NCBI RefSeq assembly: GCF_025791835.1
Contig: NZ_JAOXLP010000048.1
Location: forward strand, 1 to 18,872
Direction of reading: 5' to 3'
DNA: 18,872 bases
Source: Roseomonas xinghualingensis
GTDB lineage: Bacteria > Pseudomonadota > Alphaproteobacteria > Acetobacterales > Acetobacteraceae
Shown here piece by piece: positions 1 to 6,685 of this stretch; the stretch's first letter is position 1, and the number at the start of each line of letters is the position of its first letter. The position numbers and the translations under genes were made by a program. The notes below the pieces were generated by a model. That model did not search any database, was not told the origin of the DNA, and saw nothing but the letters and a program-made list of their open reading frames with translations.

Positions 1-39
1 CGTGCGCGCGCGTCTCGAAGCACTGAAAGGAAGCCATGA
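1..39 (+). CDS. C-terminal end of an upstream gene (partial, tentative)
   Basis: Frame 1 is open from the window edge to a TGA at 37-39, giving only 12 residues (RARASRSTERKP). The stop overlaps the ATG of the next small ORF as ATGA, the same coupling used between most genes of this block, which is the reason to prefer this frame. Frame 2 is also open, to a TGA at 95-97, so the assignment is uncertain. No function can be inferred from this fragment. Confidence 0.3.
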   Translation, partial: RARASRSTERKP

Positions 40-155
40 GGGCTCTATGGCAACGGCTCGCGGCGTGGCGCGAGAGAACGTGGACTGCGCGCAGTGAGCG
101 GGCCCTCGTCAAAGCTGAGATGTGGGCTCGGCTCCGCTCCTGGTGGTGGCGGTAG
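36..155 (+). CDS. Small basic tryptophan-rich protein, 39 aa, unknown function
   Basis: The ORF starts at ATG 36, with an AAAGGAAG ribosome binding site about 6 bases upstream, and ends at TAG 153-155. The product is strongly basic and rich in Trp and Arg (it begins MRALWQRLAAWRERTW and ends RSWWWR). This suggests a single amphipathic helix that binds nucleic acid or a membrane surface, but I recognise no family. It overlaps the preceding frame by ATGA. It lies about 55 bases before the helicase gene, in the position where phages of this kind often carry tiny early proteins. The good RBS and the coupling support it, while the small size keeps confidence moderate. Confidence 0.45.
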   Translation: MRALWQRLAAWRERTWTARSERALVKAEMWARLRSWWWR

Positions 156-211
156 TGATGCGACCTTTGTTCGCATTGTGTGCGCCGTAGTGGCGGAGGC
201 ATAGAATCGCG

Positions 212-1618
212 ATGGCCGTTTCCCTCCGCGACTATCAGGAACATGCCGTTCTCGCGGTGCGCCAAGCCTACCTTTCGGGCAAGCGCCGCGTGCTTGTCGT
301 GCTGCCAACGGGCGGCGGCAAGACTGTGGTGTTCGCGCATGTCGCAGGGGCAACGGCAGAGCGCGGCAACCGCGTGCTCATCCTGGTTCACCGCCGCGAG
401 TTGATCCGGCAGGCCAGCCGGAAGCTGACCGACGCGGGGGTCAAGCACGGCATCATCGCGCCTGGCTTCACGCCCACCAAGGATCCGGTCCAGGTCGCAT
501 CGGTGCAGACGCTCGCGCGCCGCCTCGAGGACCCGCGCTACGCCGCGCCGGACCTGATCGTCATCGACGAGGCGCACCACGCCATTGCTGGCCAGTGGGC
601 CACCATTTCTGCCGCCTACCCGAATGCCCGGCTCCTGGGCGTCACCGCCACGCCCGCCCGGCTGGATGGCCGTGGGCTCGGTGTCGATGCGGGGGGCTGC
701 TTCGATGACCTGGTGCTCGGCCCGTCGATGGCCGACCTGATCCAGCGCGGCTTCCTGACGCCGGCGAAGGTCTTCGCGCCGGCCGAGGCGCCCGACCTTG
801 ATGGGGTCCGCACCAAGGGCGGCGACTACGATGCCGCCGAACTCTCCGAGCTTATGAGCCAGCCGAGGATCGTCGGCGATGCCGTCGAGCACTATGCCCG
901 GCACTGCCCCGGCCAGCCGGCTATCTGCTTCTCGCCCTCCGTCGCCCATGCCGAGGCTACCGCCGAGGCGTTCCGCAAGGCTGGTTGGCGCGCGCAGGCC
1001 GCATCCGGATCCACCCCGGGCCCGGAGCGCGACGCCGCCATCAAGGGGCTCGAGACGGGCGCCGTGCAGGTGCTCTGCTCCTGCGACCTGATCTCCGAAG
1101 GCCTGGACGTGCCGGCGGTGGGCGCCGTGATCCTGCTCCGCCCTACCAAGTCCCTAGGCCTCTTCCTTCAGCAGGTGGGCCGCGGTCTGCGCCCGGCCCC
1201 GGGTAAGACCCACCTCATCGTGCTGGACCACGCCGGCAACACCCTGACGCACGGCATGCCCGACGCGGAGCGGGAATGGAGCCTTGAGGGCCGGAAGAAG
1301 CGCGGCAAGGCCAAAGCGCCTCCGGTCTCGCAATGCCCGACCTGCTTCGCCTGCCACGCGCCGGCGCCGAAGTGCCCGGAGTGCGGCCACGCCTATCAGC
1401 GGGCTGAGCGGGCGGAAGCAGAGGTAATGGATGGGCAGCTCCAGGAAGTGGACGCGGCTCGCCTCGAGAGCCTGCGTCGGCGGCCGCTGAAGGACTTGCT
1501 CCGCGAGGCCACCACCCGCGACCAGCTCACCGAGATCGCAAAGGCTCGCGGCTACAAGAAGGGCTGGACCTTCCACGTGATGAAGGAGCGCGCTGGGCGC
1601 CAGGGGGCGCTGGTATGA
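212..1618 (+). CDS. SF2 DEAD/DEAH-box helicase with C-terminal zinc ribbon
   Basis: This is a 468-residue superfamily 2 helicase that probably unwinds DNA during phage replication or recombination. Visible motifs are Walker A PTGGGKT (32-38), DEAH (119-122), motif III TATPAR (145-150), motif V SEGLDVP (295-301) and motif VI QQVGRGLRP (320-328). Two RecA-like domains are followed by a cysteine cluster at 375-391 (C375, C378, C381, C388, C391) that resembles a zinc ribbon. The start is ATG 212, with GGAGG at 195-199. The spacing of 12 bases is slightly long, but the N-terminal Q-motif-like sequence (LRDYQ) begins at once, so no earlier start is needed. The stop overlaps the next ATG (ATGA at 1615-1618). 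The family is phage DEAD/DEAH helicases of the SSL2/ComFA type; the biological substrate is not known. Confidence 0.93.
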   Translation: MAVSLRDYQEHAVLAVRQAYLSGKRRVLVVLPTGGGKTVVFAHVAGATAERGNRVLILVHRRELIRQASRKLTDAGVKHGIIAPGFTPTKDPVQVASVQTLARRLEDPRYAAPDLIVIDEAHHAIAGQWATISAAYPNARLLGVTATPARLDGRGLGVDAGGCFDDLVLGPSMADLIQRGFLTPAKVFAPAEAPDLDGVRTKGGDYDAAELSELMSQPRIVGDAVEHYARHCPGQPAICFSPSVAHAEATAEAFRKAGWRAQAASGSTPGPERDAAIKGLETGAVQVLCSCDLISEGLDVPAVGAVILLRPTKSLGLFLQQVGRGLRPAPGKTHLIVLDHAGNTLTHGMPDAEREWSLEGRKKRGKAKAPPVSQCPTCFACHAPAPKCPECGHAYQRAERAEAEVMDGQLQEVDAARLESLRRRPLKDLLREATTRDQLTEIAKARGYKKGWTFHVMKERAGRQGALV

Positions 1619-2919
1619 GCGCCGTAGTCCTGAACGCCGATCAGGAGCGGGCCCTGGACGAGATCGTCGCGGCGCGCCGCCCGGGCCAGCGCCACCTGCT
1701 CACCGGGTACGCCGGTTCCGGCAAGACCACCCTCATGCAGCACGTGGCGCGGCAGTTCACTCGGAAGGGCCTCGATGTTGTCCTGACCGCCCCGACGCAT
1801 AAGGCCGTCGCCGTGCTGAAGGCCAAGCTGAAGCAAGCCGGTTTGGATGCCGTGCAGTGCCGCACCATCCACAGCCTGCTCAGCCTCAAGCCGAAGCCCT
1901 ACGGCGACCGCCAGCAGTTCATCAGGGACAAGCGGGCCGAACCGGTCACGGCCGACGTGGTGGTGATTGACGAGTGCTCGATGGTCAGCGCCGAACTGAT
2001 GGCGCACATCAAGCGTCACCTGCCGATGTCCTTCGTGCTCTTCGTGGGGGACCCGGCGCAGCTCCCCCCGGTGGGGGAGGTGGCCAGCCAGACCTTCGAC
2101 ACTAAGGGCCGCAGTCACCTCAACACGATCGTGCGGCAGGGTGCTGGCAACCCGATCCTCGACGCGGCGCACGCGATCCGCACCAGCCAGGGCGGCCCGA
2201 TGGACTGGTCCTGGTGCAAGCCGGCAAATGTCCCGCCGCTCGGCGTGTTCCTGCCGCGCGAGACGAATGCCTGGCTCCAGAAGGGCTTCACCTCTCCTGA
2301 CTTCGACGCGGATCCAGACAGCTTCCGTTACCTCGCCTGGACCAACGCCCGCGTGGCGGACGTGAACCGCATGGTCCGCCGCTGGCGCTACGGCGACAAT
2401 ATTCCGACGCCCTTCATGCCCGGCGAGCGAGCCATGTTCCGCGGGCCGGTGGTCGTCGATGGCACGATCCAATTCAGCACCAACGAGGAGGCGGACGTCG
2501 CCACCATCGAGCGCGCCGCCTTCCAGTTTGAGGTTGAGCCCTGCGGCGGGGTGGACGGCTGGGTGGCCGAGGTGCCGAGCTGGGCAGTGACGCTTCGCCG
2601 GGCGGACGGCTCTGAGAAGACCGTGCACATGCCCTCCGACGATCGGGCCTTCAACAACGTCATCGCCCGGATCACGGACGAGGCCGCGGACTGCCGGGGG
2701 CGCTGGAAGCACCTCCACGACTTCAAGGCGTCCATGGCCAAGCTGCAGTCCATCTACGCCATGACGGTTCACACCTCGCAGGGCAGCACCTTCCGCAACG
2801 CGTTCGTGGACCTGCCCGACATTCGGCGCCGGGCCGACAGCAACATCCTGGAGACGCAGCAGATGCTCTACGTCGCGGCGACGCGGCCGACGCATGCGCT
2901 TGTCCTGGTGGGCGCATGA
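1615..2919 (+). CDS. RecD/Dda-like SF1 DNA helicase
   Basis: This is a 434-residue ATP-dependent superfamily 1B helicase of the RecD/T4 Dda type, expected to translocate 5' to 3' on single-stranded DNA. Motifs: Walker A GYAGSGKT (31-38), Walker B VVVIDECSM (115-123), motif III GDPAQLPPVGE (145-155), motif V TVHTSQGST (384-392) and motif VI QMLYVAATRP (416-425). The insert between motif III and motif V (about 180-370) is long, as in Dda-like proteins with an SH3-like domain. The start is set by the ATGA overlap with the previous helicase gene, and its own stop overlaps the nuclease gene in the same way. The three genes are probably translated as a coupled helicase-helicase-nuclease set. The family assignment is firm. 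Whether it is a replicative accessory or a recombination helicase is open. Confidence 0.92.
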   Translation: MSAVVLNADQERALDEIVAARRPGQRHLLTGYAGSGKTTLMQHVARQFTRKGLDVVLTAPTHKAVAVLKAKLKQAGLDAVQCRTIHSLLSLKPKPYGDRQQFIRDKRAEPVTADVVVIDECSMVSAELMAHIKRHLPMSFVLFVGDPAQLPPVGEVASQTFDTKGRSHLNTIVRQGAGNPILDAAHAIRTSQGGPMDWSWCKPANVPPLGVFLPRETNAWLQKGFTSPDFDADPDSFRYLAWTNARVADVNRMVRRWRYGDNIPTPFMPGERAMFRGPVVVDGTIQFSTNEEADVATIERAAFQFEVEPCGGVDGWVAEVPSWAVTLRRADGSEKTVHMPSDDRAFNNVIARITDEAADCRGRWKHLHDFKASMAKLQSIYAMTVHTSQGSTFRNAFVDLPDIRRRADSNILETQQMLYVAATRPTHALVLVGA

Positions 2920-3302
2920 CCGAAGCCGAGATCCAGGCGGCCATTCAGCGCGACCTCGGCCGCGGCGAGACGCGCATCTTCCGGAACCATGTCGGCCAGG
3001 GCTGGACCGGGGAGCTGGTGAAGTCGGACGACGGCGTGGTGGTCCTCCGGAATGCCCGCCCGGCACGGTTCGGGCTGGCTGACGGCAGTCATGACCTGAT
3101 CGGCATCAGGCGCTTGCTCATCACGCCGGAAATGGTCGGCGGACACATCGGCGCCTTCCTCTCTGTGGAGGTAAAATCTCCGACCGGCCGTACCTCCGCC
3201 AGCCAGGATCGCTGGACCAATATGGTCCGCGCCTTCGGCGGTCTCGCCGGCGCAGCCCGCAGCGTCGATCAGGCCCGCCTCATCGCGAGGCTTGATCCAT
3301 GA
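2916..3302 (+). CDS. VRR-NUC domain nuclease
   Basis: This is a 128-residue stand-alone VRR-NUC protein, a PD-(D/E)XK-type nuclease family common in phages and also found as a domain of FAN1. Likely catalytic residues are D60 in the GSHDLIGI block, E85 and K87 in FLSVEVKS, and Q97 in the SQDRW block, which is the expected D...EXK...Q order. The N-terminal MTEAEIQAAI helix matches the usual start of the domain, so ATG 2916 is kept. It overlaps the RecD-like gene by ATGA and the next gene by ATGA. VRR-NUC enzymes cut branched or flapped DNA and often sit beside phage helicases. A role in processing replication or recombination intermediates with the upstream helicase is an inference from this position. 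Confidence 0.88.
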   Translation: MTEAEIQAAIQRDLGRGETRIFRNHVGQGWTGELVKSDDGVVVLRNARPARFGLADGSHDLIGIRRLLITPEMVGGHIGAFLSVEVKSPTGRTSASQDRWTNMVRAFGGLAGAARSVDQARLIARLDP

Positions 3303-3793
3303 CCCCCGTCGAGCGCGCCCGCCTGTTCTGCACCTCCTGGCACCAGATGCGTGGGCCTCGCGTTCACCTGCACCGCTCCGCCCAGCCGTCATGCCCTCCC
3401 GATGAGCGGCAGCGCGCTTGGGAGGATGAGTGCCGGAATGCGCGCTTGCACCTGCAGCCATACGCCTTTCATCGCGACTGGCTGAATTTCGTGGCGCTGG
3501 ATCACCTGCCGGCTCTCTGCGCTGCTGTCGGCACCGGCCCAGCCATCACCACCTTGGATAAGCCGCTCTGGTGGCCCCGCGAAGAGCCCGGCCGTGTGCT
3601 GGTGCTCCAGGCCACTCCGGATGCGCGGCACTGCCTCTTCATCGATCGAGCGAGCGGGTTCTGGGCCGTACCCGTCCTGTCGCTACGTGGGCTGGACCTC
3701 CTTGATCTCGTCTCGGCCCGGCTTCGACTCTCCACCACCAAGGCGGCCTGGCGTCTCGCCAAGATCTGCAAGCTGCGGAGCCCGATGCCGTGA
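3299..3793 (+). CDS. Unrecognised protein in replication block, 164 aa
   Basis: I do not recognise the family. The product is rich in Trp, His and Arg, with an N-terminal half containing scattered His and Cys residues (Cys 11, Cys 32, Cys 45) that do not form a clear zinc finger. The C-terminal part ends with a basic helix (around 140-160, RLRLSTTKAAWRLAK). Start and stop both overlap neighbours (ATGA with the VRR-NUC gene, GTGA with the AAA+ gene), so it is certainly translated as part of this operon. Because it directly precedes the replicative ATPase, and no primase is otherwise visible, it might be a primase accessory or helicase loader. That is a guess from position only. Confidence 0.75.
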   Translation: MTPVERARLFCTSWHQMRGPRVHLHRSAQPSCPPDERQRAWEDECRNARLHLQPYAFHRDWLNFVALDHLPALCAAVGTGPAITTLDKPLWWPREEPGRVLVLQATPDARHCLFIDRASGFWAVPVLSLRGLDLLDLVSARLRLSTTKAAWRLAKICKLRSPMP

Positions 3794-5541
3794 CCCCGCC
3801 AGATGGAATCATCATGGACGACATCGAGGGCTTCAACGCCGGGTGGGAGGCGAACCAGCCGATCCACTCGGAGCCGCCGCCCAGAGAGGATGCTGGTCGC
3901 TCTTACCGAGAGAGCGAGCCGCCAGGAGACATGCCGTTCCGCTGCCTTGGTCACGACCGCGGCCGCTACTACTTTCTGCCGGAAGGTGCAGGGCAGGTCG
4001 TGGCTCTCACAGCTCGCGACCTTCACAGCGCGGCCGAGCTGGTTGCACTTGCTCCGCTGCGTTGGTGGGAGGCCGCCTACCCAGGACGGGAAAGCTTCTC
4101 AACCAAGATGGCTGGCGACGCCATGATGCGCGCTTGCGAAGGCGCCGGCGTCTATGATCCCGACGCGTTGCGTGGTCGCGGGGTGTGGTTGGACGAGGGT
4201 CGGACCATCCTTCATCTCGGGAACCGCCTCCTGTGCGACGGCCAGGTCATCGCGCCTATGGAGGCTCCCGGCCGGCACATCTACGAAGCCTCGCGTCCGC
4301 TTCCGGTAGATCTGGCCGGCCCGATCGACAACAAGACCGCTTCCGGCCTGCTGCGCCTTTGCTGCCAGGTCGCATGGGCGAACCCGGAGCGCGACGGGCG
4401 TCTGCTGGCCGGCTGGCTGGTCATCGCTCTTGCCTGCGGTGCCATGCCGTGGCGGCCGCACCTCTGGATCACTTCCGAGGCGGGCGGCGGCAAAACCTGG
4501 GTGCTCGACAACATCATCAATCCCGTGCTCGCCGGCCTCGCCCTGCACGTCCAATCCAAGACCACCGAGGCTGGCCTGCGCGGCATGCTTCGCCTGGACG
4601 CTCGACCTGTGGTGTTCGATGAGGCCGAGACCCAGAACGACCAGGACCGCGCCCGGCTTCAGCAGGTGCTGGATCTCGCTCGAGCCGCTTCGTCCGAAGG
4701 TGGCGCCGATATCGCCAAGGGCACCCGCGACGGCGGGGTCCAACTCTACCGGATCCGCTCCTGCTTCGTGTTCTCATCCATCAATCTGGGGTTGGACCAG
4801 GCGGCGGACGAGAGCCGCACCATCGTGCTCAACATCGATCCGCCGCAAGACAAGGCAGAGCGCGCAGCCGCGTTCGCCAAACTGAAGACGACCCTCCTGG
4901 AGGTGATGCAGCCCGGCTTCTCCGCAGGTCTCCTGGCGCGCACGCTGGGCCTGCTTCCAACGATCCGGCACAATGCCGAAGTCCTCGCGACCGCCATTTC
5001 TGCAAGCGGGGTCGGGCGCCGCACCGGCGATGTGCTGGGCGTGATCCTGGCGGGCGCCTACAGCCTCACATCAACGCGCCGGCTGGACCCCGAGACAGCG
5101 GCCGCGTTCCTCGCGGAGCGCCAGTGGGTGAAGGACACCGCCCAGGCCGCGGAAGCCGAGCCGGAGTGGCAGCGCGCGCTCTATCGGTTGGTGCAGACAG
5201 AAACCCGAGTCACCAACGTCAACGGCAAGACCGAGGCGACCACAATCGGCGACATGATCGCTGCCTGCGCTGGGCACGACATTCAGGGGCTCATGTTCGC
5301 AGATGCCGACATGGGCCTGCGCCGCCGCGGCATCCGTGTGAACAAGGGCGAGGTCCGCATCGCAAACCGGAGCGAGGCTGCGGCGGCCGCATTCGCCGGC
5401 ACACCGTGGGCCTCCGCTTGGCGCGCGACGCTGGCTCGCACGCCAGGCGCCAAGCGAGATGTGGCGGAACGGTTCACGCCGACCCTTCAGGACAAAGCCG
5501 TCTCGCTGCCCCTTAGGGCGCTGTTACGCGACGGATCGTAG
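3790..5541 (+). CDS. Phage replication AAA+/SF3-like ATPase (putative replicative helicase)
   Basis: This is a 583-residue protein. Residues 47-170 form a conserved N-terminal region (it includes the HDRGRYYFLP block) typical of phage primase/helicase-like proteins. Residues 220-350 are the ATPase core: Walker A SEAGGGKT (229-236), Walker B VVFDEAE (274-280), a sensor-1-like SCFVFSSIN (324-332) and a likely arginine finger R343 in ADESR. This order fits the AAA+/superfamily 3 or DUF927-like helicases that load at phage origins. GTG 3790 is chosen because it gives the GTGA overlap seen across this operon. ATG 3814, in frame, is the alternative and would remove 8 residues. I see no TOPRIM or zinc primase domain. 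An AT-rich pentamer array starts inside the last codons of this gene, consistent with an origin-binding role. Confidence 0.85.
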   Translation: MTPPDGIIMDDIEGFNAGWEANQPIHSEPPPREDAGRSYRESEPPGDMPFRCLGHDRGRYYFLPEGAGQVVALTARDLHSAAELVALAPLRWWEAAYPGRESFSTKMAGDAMMRACEGAGVYDPDALRGRGVWLDEGRTILHLGNRLLCDGQVIAPMEAPGRHIYEASRPLPVDLAGPIDNKTASGLLRLCCQVAWANPERDGRLLAGWLVIALACGAMPWRPHLWITSEAGGGKTWVLDNIINPVLAGLALHVQSKTTEAGLRGMLRLDARPVVFDEAETQNDQDRARLQQVLDLARAASSEGGADIAKGTRDGGVQLYRIRSCFVFSSINLGLDQAADESRTIVLNIDPPQDKAERAAAFAKLKTTLLEVMQPGFSAGLLARTLGLLPTIRHNAEVLATAISASGVGRRTGDVLGVILAGAYSLTSTRRLDPETAAAFLAERQWVKDTAQAAEAEPEWQRALYRLVQTETRVTNVNGKTEATTIGDMIAACAGHDIQGLMFADADMGLRRRGIRVNKGEVRIANRSEAAAAAFAGTPWASAWRATLARTPGAKRDVAERFTPTLQDKAVSLPLRALLRDGS

Positions 5542-5763
5542 CGCCGTGACAGGCACCGTAACAGGCAACGCATTGAATAATAAGGGAAGTTACGCTGTGA
5601 CGGATGTTACCGCCGGACAGGGTATATATATGGGGACACCCCTGTGGGGGCAGGCTCTTATACATACACATGTATTTGGTAACACTAGTAACAACGTAAC
5701 AGAGAGCCTGAATCAAGGACTTAGCTGTTACGCCCCACCCACGGCATCCGTAACGCCCGTAAC
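5523..5763. repeat. GTAAC/GTTAC pentamer array with AT-rich tract: candidate phage replication origin
   Basis: There are ten exact copies of GTAAC or its complement GTTAC. GTAAC occurs at 5558, 5679, 5688, 5696, 5750 and 5759; GTTAC at 5523, 5589, 5606 and 5727. Two near copies (GTGAC) lie at 5546 and 5597. Several neighbours are 8-9 bases apart. Between the two groups lie TATATATAT (5623-5631) and an ATACAT-ACAC-ATGTAT inverted repeat (5660-5675). The stretch is clearly richer in A+T than its surroundings. Repeated short sites plus an easily melted tract, immediately after a replicative ATPase gene, is the usual form of an iteron-type origin. A regulator-binding region is the alternative. 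The spacing is not always a multiple of three, so the repeat acts as DNA rather than as a protein repeat. Confidence 0.6.
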
Positions 5764-5820
5764 GACCACACCCCGCACCATCACCGAGGCGCGGAAGGTC
5801 GGGCAGGGGGAGGTGGGGGT

Positions 5821-6039
5821 ATGAGCGAGCAGGCGAGCCTGACCGCACTGGAATTCTGCCGGCTCCTGGCACGGCAGTATCAGGACAAGCCGGACGACCA
5901 CACGCTGTCCATTGGGGATTGGGACTATCCCGAGCCGGATCCGGCGAAGATGACAATCTACACGCTCCCGCGCTTCGGCGCGGATATCAGCATCACCGTG
6001 GGCGAACTGCGAAAGATGGCGATGGGAGGGGAGGGGTGA
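5821..6039 (+). CDS. Small acidic protein, 72 aa, unknown function
   Basis: The ORF starts at ATG 5821 with a strong purine-rich ribosome binding site (GGGGGAGG) about 8 bases upstream and ends at TGA 6037-6039, which overlaps the next ATG (TGATG). The product starts MSEQASLTALEFCRLL and has an acidic middle with an IGDWDYPEPDP segment, then a beta-like stretch and a short helix. No known family is recognised. It is the first gene after the candidate origin and the first of a run of very small coupled ORFs. Confidence 0.65.
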   Translation: MSEQASLTALEFCRLLARQYQDKPDDHTLSIGDWDYPEPDPAKMTIYTLPRFGADISITVGELRKMAMGGEG

Positions 6040-6266
6040 TGGAACGCTTCATTCGAGTGCTGGACGTGCTGTTGCGCCTCATCGTGATGGGTGGGTTGAT
6101 CGTCATCCTCGTGAAGAGCGAGCCCACCCTCACGAGCGTCGTCGCCGTCATGGGCATGCTCCTCCACCTCGCCCTGGATCGCTGCGCCGACGCTGTGCGC
6201 GACCTTCGGGATCGGGTGGGCGTCAAGGTCAATGTCTCCGGCGACGTGAGGCTCAGCGATGACTAA
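6039..6266 (+). CDS. Small membrane protein with two hydrophobic segments, 75 aa
   Basis: The start is ATG 6039, coupled to the previous stop (TGATG) and preceded by a run of GGGGAGGGG. The product has two hydrophobic stretches: about residues 10-26 (VLLRLIVMGGLIVILV) and about 32-47 (LTSVVAVMGMLLHLAL). A charged C-terminal tail of about 25 residues follows. A longer reading from ATG 5919 is open but overlaps the previous gene by 120 bases and is unlikely. Two membrane spans, a short loop and a charged tail resemble small holins. The position in the early/middle region, far from any lysis gene, makes that uncertain, and an inner-membrane exclusion or regulatory peptide is equally possible. 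Confidence 0.6.
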   Translation: MERFIRVLDVLLRLIVMGGLIVILVKSEPTLTSVVAVMGMLLHLALDRCADAVRDLRDRVGVKVNVSGDVRLSDD

Positions 6267-6456
6267 CCCCACCGCCCTCGGCCGCCGTAGCGCGGAGATG
6301 GACATGGCGGAGCACGGGCGGCGGCTGCTGATGGAGATGACCGTCTCCGACCGCGCCCACGCGCAGGCAGGCCGTCCGATCCCGCAGGAGACCCGCGACG
6401 AGATCGAGGGCAGGCGGGCGCGGTTGCAGCAGATCGTGAAGGGGATGGAGGGGTGA
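6259..6456 (+). CDS. Small helical protein, 65 aa, unknown function
   Basis: ATG 6259 overlaps the previous gene by 8 bases, and TGA 6454-6456 overlaps the next ATG (TGATG). The product is mostly charged and helical (for example the ETRDEIEGRRARLQQIVK segment, about residues 44-61), without cysteines or membrane segments. No family is recognised. Dense coupling to both neighbours supports translation. Confidence 0.55.
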   Translation: MTNPTALGRRSAEMDMAEHGRRLLMEMTVSDRAHAQAGRPIPQETRDEIEGRRARLQQIVKGMEG

Positions 6457-6596
6457 TGAAGACCGTGCTCGGCATCGTAACCCTCTGGCTCTGCCTTGAC
6501 GCCGTGAAGGCGGTCTACGGGCTCTGGCCGTCCCTGTTCGTCGCCGCCGTCCTCTACGCGGCCTGTGTGGTGCTGGACCGGAGAACCACCCCATGA
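6456..6596 (+). CDS. Tiny membrane protein, 46 aa
   Basis: This ORF starts at ATG 6456, overlapping the previous stop as TGATG, with GGGGATGGAGGGG as a purine-rich ribosome binding site. It ends at TGA 6594-6596. The 46-residue product is almost wholly hydrophobic: a first segment at about residues 4-14 and a second at about 23-40, ending with DRRTTP. It looks like a two-span or hairpin membrane peptide. Its size and character resemble the two-span protein encoded 417 bases upstream, but the sequences are not evidently related. Confidence 0.5.
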   Translation: MKTVLGIVTLWLCLDAVKAVYGLWPSLFVAAVLYAACVVLDRRTTP

Positions 6597-6685
6597 CCCG
6601 CCCGATCCCCATCCGCGTCCCTGAGTGGGACGCGATGCTGGGCGGGGGGTGGGGTTCGAATGACAACAAGGGAGCAATGGCATGA
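6593..6685 (+). CDS. Putative 30-aa peptide preceding the NusG-like gene
   Basis: ATG 6593 overlaps the previous stop (ATGA), and the ORF ends at TGA 6683-6685, which overlaps ATG 6682 of the next gene. The peptide starts MTRPIPIRVPEWDAM and ends in a glycine-rich tail. The ribosome binding site of the NusG-like gene (GGGAG, 6670-6674) lies inside it, so it could serve as a leader whose translation opens or occupies that site. The existence of the product is plausible from the unbroken coupling chain but unproven. Confidence 0.35.
   Translation: MTRPIPIRVPEWDAMLGGGWGSNDNKGAMA

Noticed and set aside
148..160. GGCGGTAG resembling the RfaH ops element, given that a NusG-like gene is in the window
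   Set aside because: Only the first eight bases and one later base match. By a rough composition estimate about one such 8-mer is expected by chance on both strands of this window, and it overlaps the end of a small ORF.
1552..3066. 504-codon minus-strand frame opposite the RecD-like helicase
   Set aside because: It is antisense to a gene with all its motifs, and its translation is low-complexity Arg/His/Gly-rich sequence.
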